Shown here piece by piece: positions 45,741-56,815 of a stretch of 64,000 bases of DNA. Both the position numbers and the translations under genes were made by a program. Origin of the DNA: Brienomyrus brachyistius (taxonomy: Eukaryota; Chordata; Actinopteri; Osteoglossiformes; Mormyridae); contig NC_064536.1 in assembly GCF_023856365.1 (NCBI RefSeq), forward strand, positions 39,315,276 through 39,379,275. Reading direction: 5' to 3'. Position 1 is the first letter of the stretch; each line of letters opens with the position of its first letter. Below the pieces are notes generated by a model. It was not told where the DNA came from. It saw only the letters and a list, made by a program, of their open reading frames with translations, and searched no databases.

Positions 45741-46866
45741 CATCAGTGACTGACAGATTAACCTGATCAGAGAGGCTCCACTGATCTTCACACCACACCA
45801 GTACCGATCGGAGTCAGTGTGTACTATGGGAGTACATGACCTCACATTATACCCTCTGCACCAGTACGGGACTCCACTCCAACAACCGCTGCAAACACCG
45901 CGCCTCCCTGAGAGCCATCACCCATCAGCTCATCAGCCACTGCAACCAACTGCAAAGACCTCCCTCTTTCCTGCATCCAAGTAAACCAACTTCCTTTCCT
46001 TTCTAACAACCTAAACTGTCCTATTCACCTGCTATATTCCTTTAGGTTTATATTCCTACAAACTGCTTGCTTTGCAGAACAGTTTTTCCCTTTTTTGGTT
46101 AATCATTTTAAATCTGGTCACTGCATTTTCATGATTACATCGTTTGTGTCTTTTCCGTTATTTCATGTTTATTGTTTGTTAGGTATAATGTCTGTCTTAT
46201 GTTAGTTGTAGGAATAAATGTATGTCTTTTTACACAACTTCAGCCTCCGTCATTGAGTGCTCACAATAGTCCCTGCCTCTGCGATCTGGCTACTACGCTC
46301 TGAAACCTCAAACTCGCCTGAAATATCGCGAGACTCTCTCTCATTGGCCGTGAGGGGAGCTTCGCTACCGATCGTTTACATTACCTGGTGACCCAGCTCG
46401 CTGGACGAGCCTAGTAACCCAGGTTAGTAAGCGATACGGGTTATTAATGAATCCCATTTAAGTCTCACATTAACAGACTCACTGGGATTTGCATTTGAGT
46501 TTGGAGGAGCCGACCATTCGGCATAACAATTGGTTACTAATCAGCATCAAATAATAATTAATTAAAAGTTAATTAATTTCAAAACATATTGGTGGAGATA
46601 TTAAAATATACCTGAGCTAATAATTCCTACAGCTGTCAGATTGTTGATGGTCACAGTGAAGACTCGCTGGTCAGGATCATCTCTGACTCACACTTTACCC
46701 TCCAGTGGAGAGTCAGTGTGTACTATGGGAGTACATGACCTCACATTATACCCTCTGCACCAGTATTTCACATGAGTTTTATATCTGTCACCATAGGAAC
46801 ATGGGATTGTTACAGATCATCCTCTCTGTACACAGGCCCATTTCACTGTAGACACACTGTCAGCAC
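45741..46866 (-). pseudogene. Ig V exon 1, copy C, split by an insertion
   Basis: The exon start (46866) down to about 46634 and its end (about 45822-45741) match copy B, including both TGA codons (first at 46819-46817). In between lies a duplicated piece of the exon (about 45817-45867, matching 46700-46760) followed by about 765 bases of unrelated DNA. Confidence 0.8.
45868..46633. other. Foreign insertion in Ig exon 1 of copy C
   Basis: No match elsewhere in the window. It includes an AATAAA near 46211, a TTAATTAATT-rich stretch, and sequence resembling an LTR retroelement edge. I cannot assign it. No target duplication is seen. Confidence 0.5.
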
Positions 46867-47271
46867 CTGTGGGGAAAATAATTAACTGAATAAGGATTTT
46901 CCATCTTATGACATCTCTAAGTAATTATGCTTGGTTTGTGTAATACTTAGATTAGGTCATGTGTAATTAACAGAACAGTGATGATGTATAAAAGTCAAAG
47001 ACCATCATTTTACTATAAGAACAAGGAAAACAAAACTAGTGTCTGATCTTGGGAAGGGCTTCAGCAGGATGTGGGATCGGGAATCTGAGCCTGGCAGTGT
47101 GTTCTAGGGTCTGAGAGGAAAACCAGGACCTTAAATCCCTAGTAAAAGGCCTAGATGAGGGTTTCCGGTAATGGCGGCTTGCTGAGAAGACGTGCCCACT
47201 TCTGCTCCGCTATGTTTCTGTAAAATCCTGAATAATACTCGCTTATTGGACGTTGAACAAGACCAGTAGTG

Positions 47272-48210
47272 ATGCCTCTCTCGCAAAAGAAACTTGGTAA
47301 AAACATTAGTAGACCGACTCAGTCGAAATTGTCTAACTTCACTTCTAAGTCGAGCTCCGAGGCTAGCTGTGAAGCTAATGTTAGTGGTGAAGATAGCGAG
47401 AATAATACCAACACCTGTCAGGTGATGGAGGAGAAAATTGACAAGCCAAATGAGAGGGGAAAGACGGTCGAAAGCTTAGACGCAGTACTGGCGGCTATTG
47501 CAAACTTGAAATCGGATTTTTCCTCCAAACTGGACGGTATTTTGTCAGCAATAGAGACTGTGAGGAAGGATGTTAATGAGTGTGCTAAGCGGGTTGGTGA
47601 GGCGGAGGCCCGGATATCTGCAGCAGAAGATAGTATCACCACCTTGGAAGCAAAGGCACGGACTCTTGAAAATAACAACAAAGATCTCGAAGACAAAGTG
47701 CTGGATCTGGAGGCCAGATCGCGACGTTCTAACTTGAGACTTGTTAACCTGCCCAAGGGCGCGGAAGGAGAGGACGCGTGCGTCTTCTTGGAAAACTGGC
47801 TGCCGGAGGCTCTGAACTTGGCACCGCTACATACCGCTCTGACGCTGGAGAGAGCTCATCGGATCGGCCAGAAGAATACGTCAAACACCGCTGCACCGAG
47901 GACAATGATCATGAAGTTCCTAAATTACAAGGATAAAATGACCGTGATAAGAGCTGCCAGGGCAAAGGGACAGATTCTTTTCAAGAACCGTCCGGTGAGA
48001 TTTTATGAGGACCTGGCGACCGGTGTACACAGAAAACAGAAAGAGTTTAACGCCGTGAGACAACAGCTTCGCTCCATGGGGATCCGGTACGGCATGATTC
48101 CTCCCGCGCGACTGATAGTGACATACAACGGAAAGTCTCGCATCTTTAACCAGCCAGGTGAAGCGGAGAATTTTGTGAAGGCTCTGAGGTCAGAAAGTGG
48201 ACTGGGTTGA
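47272..48210 (+). CDS. L1 ORF1p (RNA-binding protein)
   Basis: 312 residues from the ATG at 47272. A Ser/Asn-rich N terminus is followed by a coiled coil with heptads (about residues 85-150, including AEARISAAEDSITTLEAKA). An RRM-like core has SRRSNLRLVNLP, and a C-terminal domain has ERAHRIG and a terminal IFNQPGEA block. This fits the L1 ORF1 chaperone that coats element RNA. It is intact; start and stop are clear. Confidence 0.88.
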   Translation: MPLSQKKLGKNISRPTQSKLSNFTSKSSSEASCEANVSGEDSENNTNTCQVMEEKIDKPNERGKTVESLDAVLAAIANLKSDFSSKLDGILSAIETVRKDVNECAKRVGEAEARISAAEDSITTLEAKARTLENNNKDLEDKVLDLEARSRRSNLRLVNLPKGAEGEDACVFLENWLPEALNLAPLHTALTLERAHRIGQKNTSNTAAPRTMIMKFLNYKDKMTVIRAARAKGQILFKNRPVRFYEDLATGVHRKQKEFNAVRQQLRSMGIRYGMIPPARLIVTYNGKSRIFNQPGEAENFVKALRSESGLG

Positions 48211-48647
48211 GAATGTAATCATTGACATGCTGTGTGTTGGCATGAAGGAATAATTACTGAGCTTTAAGTTTTAAAAGAAGAGTGAAAGAGAAAGGCCAAT
48301 TTGTTATATTTGTTTATCGGTCCAGAGGCTTACAGCTACTATTAGTAGCCTAATTTTCTTAATGTATCCAATAACGAGTTTTTCTGTTTATGTAGCGGGG
48401 TGGGGTAGGGGGGAAAGGTGTTTAGGCATAGTCGGTTGATCCTCACTTTTGGGTGGAACAACCTTTAGCTGTTAGACAGGTACCAGTATATATAGGGGGA
48501 GGGAAATGGGTACCAAAGTTCAAGTTAAAGGGGTATGTTCAATACTTATTGTTGTGGGTGTAGTTTTTGACATTCAGATGTTATTTGTTTCTCTATCCTT
48601 TAATATTTCAAATGTGTTGGGAAGCTCATTTAGTGCTGTGTGTTATG
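48211..48647 (+). other. L1 inter-ORF region
   Basis: About 440 bases with G-runs near 48400 and no gene. The open frame from 48567 into ORF2 has its likely ATG at 48648. Confidence 0.6.
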
Positions 48648-49402
48648 TCTGGTGGAATAAGAATTAAAATTTCTTCTTGGAACTGCAGAGGACTACAAAA
48701 ACTGGAGAAGGTAAAACAAGTAATGACTAGGGTGAAATCTATGCACTCTGATATCATGCTACTTCAGGAAACACACCTGTTGTCTAGTCAAGAGGCGAAG
48801 ATTAGGAGGAGGTGGCAGGGCAGTATATATTCTGCACCCTTCACCTCTCAGGCAAGAGGTGTTATGATTTTGATCCACAAATCTATACCATTCCATGTGA
48901 CAAGGGTTATTAAAGACAAGGCGGGGAGATATATTATTTTACAGGGCACACTTATTACGGAAAAAATAATCCTGATAAATATCTATGCTCCAAACATTGA
49001 CGACCCAAAGTTTTTTCATAATCTTTTTTTGACAGCATCATCTCTGTCTGGTAGCTTTATTATAGGAGGGGATTTTAATTGTACATTGAATCCAGAATTG
49101 GATAGGAGCTCAGGTATTGATTTCTCGCATCCTAAAAGTAGACAAACTATTCAACATTTTATGAAAGAACTTGATCTGAGGGATATTTGGAGGGATATGA
49201 ACCCCAAGGTCTTAAAATACTCCTGCTACTCAAATACACTTTTTTTTTTTTTTTTTTTTTAGTTTCTGGCAATATGAGGTACAAAATAAAGGATTGTCAC
49301 TACGATAGCATTTTAATATCTGACCATTCGCCAAACTCATTAATATATGAAGATTTAAGACTAAAAAGAGATCCCCCTAGATGGAGATTTAAACAAAAAT
49401 AG
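48648..49402 (+). pseudogene. L1 ORF2 endonuclease domain, broken
   Basis: APE-type endonuclease motifs are present: ISSWNCRGL, LLQETHL, IYAPN, IGGDFNC and, in another frame after a poly(T) run, ISDHSP. The T run at about 49242-49260 encodes a Phe stretch where the usual segment before the SDH motif should be, and it is followed by a TAG. It lies in the same frame as nothing downstream, so ORF2 is not continuous. Confidence 0.85.
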
Positions 49403-49548
49403 ACAATCAAATAAATATTTATTTTGAAACTAATACGGATTAAACGTCACCCTGCACAAGGTGGGAAGCATTTAAGGCCTACGTAAGAGGTCAGATTATT
49501 AGTTTTACAAGTTATAGAGCAAACCAAACTTATAAGAAAACAAAAAAG

Positions 49549-51891
49549 TTGGAGGCGGAGATTGAGCTGCTTGAGGGAGAATACTTTCAAACCTTTTGTC
49601 CAAGAGTCCATCAAAAGCTTTTATTACTAAGAACACAGTATAACGAACTTTCTGCTTCTAAAGCAGCCTCACATCTTTTGCGTCTTAAACAATCATTCTA
49701 TGACCAAGGGGAAAAGCCCGGGAAATTATTAGCCTGGCGCCTCCGACAATTACAAAATGAGAAAAACATTACTTCAGTTGTAAACAGTGATGGACAGATC
49801 ATTGTTGACCCTCTAGGAATTAATGAAACTTTTAAGTTTTTTTTTTATGAAAAACTATACAGCTCAGACATAACACATATGGGACAAGAGCAAAATCTCT
49901 TCTTAGATACCCTTCAGATACCTAGCATTTCAGAACTAATAAGTGCAGACCTTAATACACCTATAACAAAGGAGGAAATATCTATAGCAATAGATCATTT
50001 GAAAACAGGTAAAACCCCAGGCCCAGATGGGCTGCCGACAGAAATTTATAGGAAATTTAAAACTAAATTGCTGTCCCCTCTTTTTGACATGTTCGCGGAT
50101 TCATTTGAGAAGGGAATCCTTCCGGCTTCATTAAGAGGAGCTCTGATAACTTTACTACCCAAACCAGGTAAACCGTGCAATAAATGTGGAAACCTAAGAC
50201 CAATAAGTCTTCTTAATGTGGATTTAAAGATACTTTGTAAAATTTTGGCTCGAAGACCGGAGAGATTCTTACCTGATCTAATTCCCTGTGACCAGAATGG
50301 GTTTATTGCAGGTAGACAGGGATTTCATAATGTGAGACGAGTGTTGGATATTCTTCATAATCAGGAAGGAAAAACAGACAATGCTTTACTATCACTGGAT
50401 GCCAAAAAGGCCTTTGATAGAGTTGAGTGGCCCTACTTATTTGAAATATTAAAAAGATTTGGCTGTGGGGATAATTTCTGTCGGTGGATTAGACTTCTAT
50501 ATAATGAACCATATGCTGAAATACTGACAAATGGAATTATATCTAAACCATTTGAAATTAAACGGGGATGTAGGCAAGGGTGCCCTTTGTCCCCCTTATT
50601 GTTTATTTTAGCAATTGAACCGTTTGCCATTGCGGTGCGGTCTCATAAAAACATAACTGGTTTATCAGTAAATCAACAGGAACATAGAATTGCTTTATTT
50701 GCAGATGATGTCATCCTTTTTTTGGAAAAACTGAAAGATTCTATCCCAGCCTTGTTGGATTTATTACACACATTTGGACGGATATCAGGATATAAAGTGA
50801 ACAAAGAAAAATCTTCATTAATGATACTTAACTCAGAAGAGAGAAGAAGTGCCGGAAATTCTTTCCAATTCAAAATGGTAGACTGTTTTACCTATCTCGG
50901 GATTAGGATAGTGCCATGTTTGAGAGACATTGTTGGAGCTAACTACACCCCTATGATAAATTCCATCATCTCATCTGTAGATAGATGGAAACCCTTGCCC
51001 TTGTCACTTATAGCAAGAATTAATGTTCTTAAACTAAACATAATGCCCAAACTTCTGTACTTGTTCCAGAACATTCCATTGTCACCTCCTGCTAATTTAT
51101 TCTCACACCTGAAAACAATTTTTGTACGTTTTTTGTGGAATAATAGACGACCGAGGCTGCGTTTATCACTCTTGTACTTACCGTATGAAAGAGGAGGCCT
51201 CAAATGTCCCAATCCACTTTGGTACTATTGGGCAGCTCAATTGAGGACTATGATGTATTATTTTACAGATAAATCCCTCCCGCCTTGGATGAATATTGAA
51301 AACTGCTCGGTACCTCTTCCCCTTCCCCAATACCTATATTCAGCAAAAGTCAAAATGTTGAAAAAAAAGACAAAAAATCCTATAGTCAGAAATATGATTA
51401 TAATCTGGTATCAGGTTAAGAAATATCTGGGTGAATCCACCTCTCTCGCACGCTTCAGCCCAATATGGGGTAATCATTTTTTCCCTCCAGGCAGAGCAGA
51501 CCCTGGTTTTAGGAAGTGGGCTGACAAAGGTTTAAAGACAATAGGGGACCTCATGGGATCAGAGGATGAGACTTTGATGTCATTTGAGGAGTTGATTGCC
51601 AAGTATGATATTCCATGCAAACATCGATTTAAATATCTACAAATGAGAAACTTTATTAGATTATCTCAAAATCAATGCTTGTCAATCCCTCCGTTATCCA
51701 CATTGGAAACAGAAATGAAAAAAGATTGCTTTGGAAAGGGAATAATCTCCAAACTATATAATATATTAGTAGAGGGTTCCCCTGAATCTTCTTTAGGGAA
51801 ACTTAATGCCTGGAGGGAAGACTTACAGGAGGACTTATCCTCCGAAGACTGGGAGGAGGCATGTGCTGAAGCACAAACACAAACTACCAGT
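49549..51891 (+). pseudogene. L1 ORF2 reverse transcriptase
   Basis: Open for about 780 residues until the palindromic element. RT motifs in order: GKTPGPDGLPTEIY, RPISLLNVDLKILCKILARR, DQNGFIAGRQ, SLDAKKAFDRVEW, GCRQGCPLSPLLF, and the active site ALFADDVILFL (FADD), then GYKVNKEKSS. No in-frame ATG fits at the start, since the true start was upstream in the endonuclease. The catalytic core itself looks undamaged. Confidence 0.9.
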
Positions 51892-51916
51892 ATGGAAGAT
51901 TATAAGCACAAAAATT

Positions 51917-52400
51917 CAAATGGCAATTCATTTTGCAATTGTCAATTCAATATTCAACCAGAGCATGCATTTGTCATTTCAATATTTAATCTGTGCATGT
52001 AATTTGAAAATACATTTTGCAATCGGCAATTCAATGTGCAAAGTGCTTATGCAATCCTTAATTCATTTCATAATGTTTTGAATAAAAAATAGAATGACAA
52101 TTCACTGAATTGCATTTCGTTTTGCCATGGGCTTTTTGCCTCTTTATTCAAATGGCAATTCATTTGGCAATTGTCAATTCAATATTCAATCAGAGCATGC
52201 ATTTGTCATTTCAATATTTAATCTGTGCATGTAATTTGAAAATACATTTTGCAATCGGCAATTCAATGTGCAAAGTGCTTATGCAATCCTTAATTCATTT
52301 CATAATGTTTTGAATAAAAAATAGAATGACAATTCACTGAATTGCATTTCGTTTTGCCATGGGCTTTTTGCCTCTTTATTCAAATGGCAATGGCGTCCCC
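51917..52400 (+). repeat. 232-bp tandem repeat in the left arm
   Basis: Units start at 51917, 52149 and 52381 (the third is only begun), each opening with CAAATGGCAAT. The right arm has the mirror arrangement (about 53300-53765). The tract is rich in short inverted TTCAAT/ATTGAA steps. Confidence 0.9.
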
Positions 52401-52874
52401 GGGAATTGCATTGCATGTTGGGGAGAAAACTCAATTTGCAATTCCCAACTGTCAGATCGCTCATCAAGGTGGACCTTCATTAACGACGTCACTTCCTTGT
52501 TTAGGGCCTCGCTACCATTGATTTGTTCGTTTAGTTAGAATGAGTAATGGCGGCTGAAGAGCTTACAGCAAATATTTCTGCCTTAGCAGATGACATGGAA
52601 ATTAATCGGGTATCAGCAGTAGATGCGTTTGATAGGTTGTTTGTGTTGTCACAGAGGGTAACCAACTGCGTGACTTGATGTAACGCCTGAGCTACATTAG
52701 TTTGCACCCTTCTCGTATCAAGTCCAGTTAAGATTGTAAGTTCCTCTACCCTCTGTGACAACACAAACAACCTATCAAACGCATCTACTGCTGATACCCG
52801 ATTAATTTCCATGTCATCTGCTAAGACAGAAATATTTACTGCAAGCTCTTCTGCCGCCATTACTCATTCTAACT

Positions 52875-53128
52875 TTTTTTTTTTTTTACGTTTTAAAGAA
52901 CTTTATTTAGAGCAAAACAATTACAAACTCAAACAAACAGTTACTTATAAAAGTCTACATAACAATATATCACACCTCCTGTGGTAAAAGCATGTTATTG
53001 CAATGATATAATCAGCATGTTACAATCAAATAAGGAAAAGTGCAACTAGTTATAATTATTACAAATAATAAAAATAATAAATAATAATAAAAAAATTAAA
53101 AAAAAATAATAAAGAAGATAAAGGGGGT
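52875..53128 (-). mobile_element. Small poly(A) retroposed insert in the right arm
   Basis: Starts with a T run on plus and is flanked by a 15-bp duplication TTACTCATTCTAACT (52860-52874 and 53129-53143). On minus it reads to AATAAAG and a poly(A) tail, as in a processed transcript end. No recognised gene; it may be a 5'-truncated LINE or an mRNA 3' end. Confidence 0.85.
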
Positions 53129-53789
53129 TTACTCATTCTAACTAAACGAACAAATCCGTTGAATGGTAGCGAGGCCCTAAACAAGGAAGTGACGTCGTTA
53201 ATGAAGGTCCACCTTGATGAGCGGTCTGACAGTTGGGAATTGCAAATTGAGTTTTCTCCCCAACATGCAATGCAATTCCCGGGGACGCCATTGCCATTTG
53301 AATAAAGAGGCAAAAAGCCCATGGCAAAACGAAATGCAATTCAGTGAATTGTCATTCTATTTTTTATTCAAAACATTATGAAATGAATTAAGGATTGCAT
53401 AAGCACTTTGCACATTGAATTGCCGATTGCAAAATGTATTTTCAAATTACATGCACAGATTAAATATTGAAATGACAAATGCATGCTCTGATTGAATATT
53501 GAATTGACAATTGCCAAATGAATTGCCATTTGAATAAAGAGGCAAAAAGCCCATGGCAAAACGAAATGCAATTCAGTGAATTGTCATTCTATTTTTTATT
53601 CAAAACATTATGAAATGAATTAAGGATTGCATAAGCACTTTGCACATTGAATTGCCGATTGCAAAATGTATTTTCAAATTACATGCACAGATTAAATATT
53701 GAAATGACAAATGCATGCTCTGGTTGAATATTGAATTGACAATTGCAAAATGAATTGCCATTTGAATTTTTGTGCTTATAATCTTCCAT

Positions 53790-54320
53790 ACTACCAGTAC
53801 CCGTCTTAAAGTACTGCAATATAATTGGCTAATGAGGACATATGTGACTCCAGAAAAGCTTAATAAGTATAATGGTGATAGCCCAGACTTGTGTTTCAGG
53901 TGTGGAGAGGAGAAAGGGACATTCTTCCACTGTATCTGGGAATGCAATAAAGTACAATTGTTTTGGAAAGAGATCAAACAAGCTCTGGATACTATATTGG
54001 GTATACAATTAGATCTTGACCCTAAACTATTTATTTTAGGTTTATATCCTGATGGACATCTTATGTCTAGAAAGATAATTACCGCCATGGACTTATGTCT
54101 ACTGTTAGCAAAAAGAGTCATAGCACTCTCATGGAGGAAGACCAGTAAACCAAAACTCATTAACTGGATAAAGGAACTGTCCACAACTTTACCTATGGAG
54201 AAAATTACTTACATTGTCATGGGAAAACTGTCACTTTTTCAAAACATTTGGGGTCCCTTTATGCAATATATGGAAAATGTGGATCTTAGTAGTATTGTGA
54301 ATGAGGCAGATGAGATGTAA
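53790..54320 (+). pseudogene. L1 ORF2 C-terminal domain
   Basis: Continues ORF2 after the palindromic element with NWLMRTYVTPEKL and the Cys-rich CFRCGEEKGTFFHCIWEC motif typical of L1 ORF2 C termini. Stop at 54318-54320. Confidence 0.88.
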
Positions 54321-54741
54321 TTGATGTCGGCCCTCTGCAGCTTCCTAAACTAAATAAATTTGAGTTTGTAATTTTGAACAATACAGAACAGTACAATTGA
54401 GGTGGAGTTGAGCAACCATTGGAAAATAGAGAAACTTATTTGTTGTTGGGGTTTTTTATTTATTTATTTATTTATTTATTTATTATTTTTTTATGTTTTT
54501 TGGGGGGTTTTTTGGGCTTTGTGTTTTTCTTTTATTTGATTAAGTTATTATTTACAGGTCATATTTTGTACTTCCACCTAAATATTTTTCTATCATCTTT
54601 TAAATGTCTGATTTGCAAGGAAGGTTGATTGATTGTTATACAATAATTTAGTTGCCTTGGATGCTCCTTTCGATGTGGAAGCACTCAAACTTCTGTAATT
54701 TCTGTATTTTTTTAAATTTTAATAAAGATATTGTTGGAAAA
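54321..54741 (+). other. L1 3' UTR
   Basis: No gene. Contains a (TTTA)n tract at 54457-54483 and a terminal AATAAAGATATTG before the A run. Confidence 0.8.
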
Positions 54742-54765
54742 AAAAGGCCTAGATGAGGTGAATGA

Positions 54766-55950
54766 ATGGGCTTGTCACTGTGTGGGATGGCCACACCCCT
54801 TCAGTACTATGGCCTTACTTGTAAACATATCCAGTCCTGTGATACAGGCCCTCTCATATTCCCTCTATACATGCTTCCTTTGGGCTCTATTTGTGAACGT
54901 TATTATGTAAAATATCATTGCTATGCTGGTGATACGCAGCTCTATCTGCCATTAAAACCTGGTGACTGCTGCTCTCTGGTGGCCCTTTCTAACTGTCTGG
55001 AGGATATTAAGAACAGGACAGCAATGACTTTCGTCCAGATTAATGAAAACAAGACAGAGGTAATGAGTTTTGGTCACTGTTCATGATCTCAGAGAACAAT
55101 TAGGGCCTCATTCAGAAAACTTCCAGTCACATACTAAAAATCTTGGTGTCATCTTTGATTCATCACTGAGTTTGATAAACAAATAAATGCTGTTGTGAAG
55201 GGGTGTTTCTGTCAGCTGAGTTCAATAGCCTGGCTTAAACCACACCTTTCAGCCAAAGACCTGGAGAGTTACTCCTGCTTTTATCCTGATTGGGTTACTG
55301 CCGTTCTCTGTACCCAGGTTTACCAGAAGCATCTTTATTCTGACTACACCTTGTTCAAAACGGTGCTACCAGGCTCTCAACAAAAAATAGACACCAAATT
55401 TCCCCTGTGTTGGCTGCATTGCATTGGCTACCTGTTAAGTTTTGAGAATTTCTGAGAATACAGTTTAAAGATTTCTTATTTCTTTCTAAGGCGATACATG
55501 GCATAGGTCCCCAGTCCGTCTCGGAGCTAATTCAGCCTTACACCGCTTCTTATTAGATGCATCTCTGTACTGACCCTGCACACACAGGAACACATTTTAT
55601 TTATCTATTTAATCTGACTATTCTGCTTTGCACATCATGTATTTAACATTTATAGTGATTTTATATTTATTACTAGATTATTGTATAACTTTTGCACTGT
55701 TTTTTGAACTTGGTTGTTGCTTAGTCTTGTTTTTCCATGGAGCACCATTATACCAGACAGAATTCCTTGTAGGGTCAACCTACTTGGCAATAAACCACAG
55801 TCTGATTCTGATTATTTTTTGTGTAACATTGTGTAACATTGGCCAATGTCTCTACTTTTACTATATATTTATATTATTTTGACCTACAGCACTTTGGCAC
55901 AACATAGATTGTTTTTAAATGTGCTATAGAAATAAAAATAATTCAACTTG
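54766..55950 (+). pseudogene. CR1/L2/Rex-type LINE, RT fossil and 3' end, copy C
   Basis: Orthologous to 30233-31420, with HCYAGDTQLYLPL as in copy A. Confidence 0.8.
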
Positions 55951-56698
55951 ATATAGAAACATATTTCAAGTCATCCATCTTGCCGAGATGGGGGTTGCGC
56001 TGTGACCCCTGGTGGACAAATTATGCAGCAACAGTACTCATATCATGGTTGAAAGTTCTGTCTTCAGTCTCTCTGTTTCTTTTTAGTTATCATTAATTGG
56101 CCATTATAAACCAAATGCTGATAGCGATTTATCACAGACTCCTGCATTAATGAATTAAAATATTCATGATGAATAAAGAAGATGAATTGGCGCTAATGTG
56201 TATTTTTACTGTGTTATTGATAAGATAAATATTACAGTACACGGATCGCTCTGGTGTCTCAGAAATTGTCTCCATTTTTTCATACCAATTTATCATTAGT
56301 ACAGTAGTGCTTGCAGTTCACAAATGCTTTGGCCTACAAACAATTTGGTTCGCAAAAACTAAATTTGGTCAATGAACAAACTCGACCAGATTCCTTTTTT
56401 TATACTAGTGTAACACCGGCGGGGCGCATATCCCAGCATGCCCCGCGTACAATTGTAAATAGAAGGACCACGACAGGCACCCAACAAGCACCGAACCCAA
56501 ATACACAGATGGGAAACACAATGTTGTCAGAAGCTGAACTGCGAAATGCAGATGCAGTGATAGATTTACACAAACTAAATACACGTTAGGAGCGGACAGG
56601 GTATACACACAAGACATGGGCAAAGTGTAAAGTGAGGTAGACCTTCAACAGCACGTCAGTCCATTGCAGGGCAATGGAAGCTGGAGAAATGCCATGTG

Positions 56699-56803
56699 AA
56701 CAGCAGAAATGTGGTCATACAGGATGTGAGGGTGAGACTGTGTGCTGTATACAGAGGGTCTGACCTCACGGCTTTGTTTCAGTCTTTAGTATTGTGATGA
56801 CAT
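56699..56803 (-). promoter_or_regulatory. Receptor 5'-flank remnant, copy C
   Basis: Orthologous to 32166-32270. Confidence 0.5.
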
Positions 56804-56815
56804 TGTGATAGCCCA

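Larger units (their letters stand above)
51892..53789. mobile_element. Giant-palindrome DNA element inside L1 ORF2
   Basis: Left arm 51892-52660 and right arm 52747-53789 are near-perfect reverse complements (about 770 bases once a later insert in the right arm is removed), around an 86-base loop. The ends are ATGGAAGATTATAAGCAC and its complement. The flanks carry ACTACCAGT (51883-51891 and 53790-53798), a 9-bp duplication that fits Mutator-like or fold-back elements. Removing it leaves the L1 codons in register. It encodes no transposase. Each arm holds an outward-starting short frame MAAEEL-ANIS-LADDMEINR. Confidence 0.92.
47161..54741 (+). mobile_element. L1-clade LINE, full length but defective
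   Basis: A 5' UTR, ORF1, ORF2 and poly(A) end (AATAAA at 54721) are present, flanked by a perfect 17-bp duplication AAAAGGCCTAGATGAGG (47144-47160 and 54742-54758). Copy B shows the empty site near 30208-30230. It interrupts copy C just before its LINE fossil. Without the nested element it is about 5.7 kb. ORF2 is broken in the endonuclease. Confidence 0.95.

Noticed and set aside
47418..47756. Minus-strand open frame of 112 residues
   Set aside because: Shadow of L1 ORF1 on the other strand.
51917..53765. CRISPR-like array from regular repeats
   Set aside because: Units are 232 bp tandem repeats without spacers, inside a transposon in an animal genome.
53600..54184. 194-residue minus-strand frame
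   Set aside because: Antisense to L1 ORF2 and the palindromic arm.
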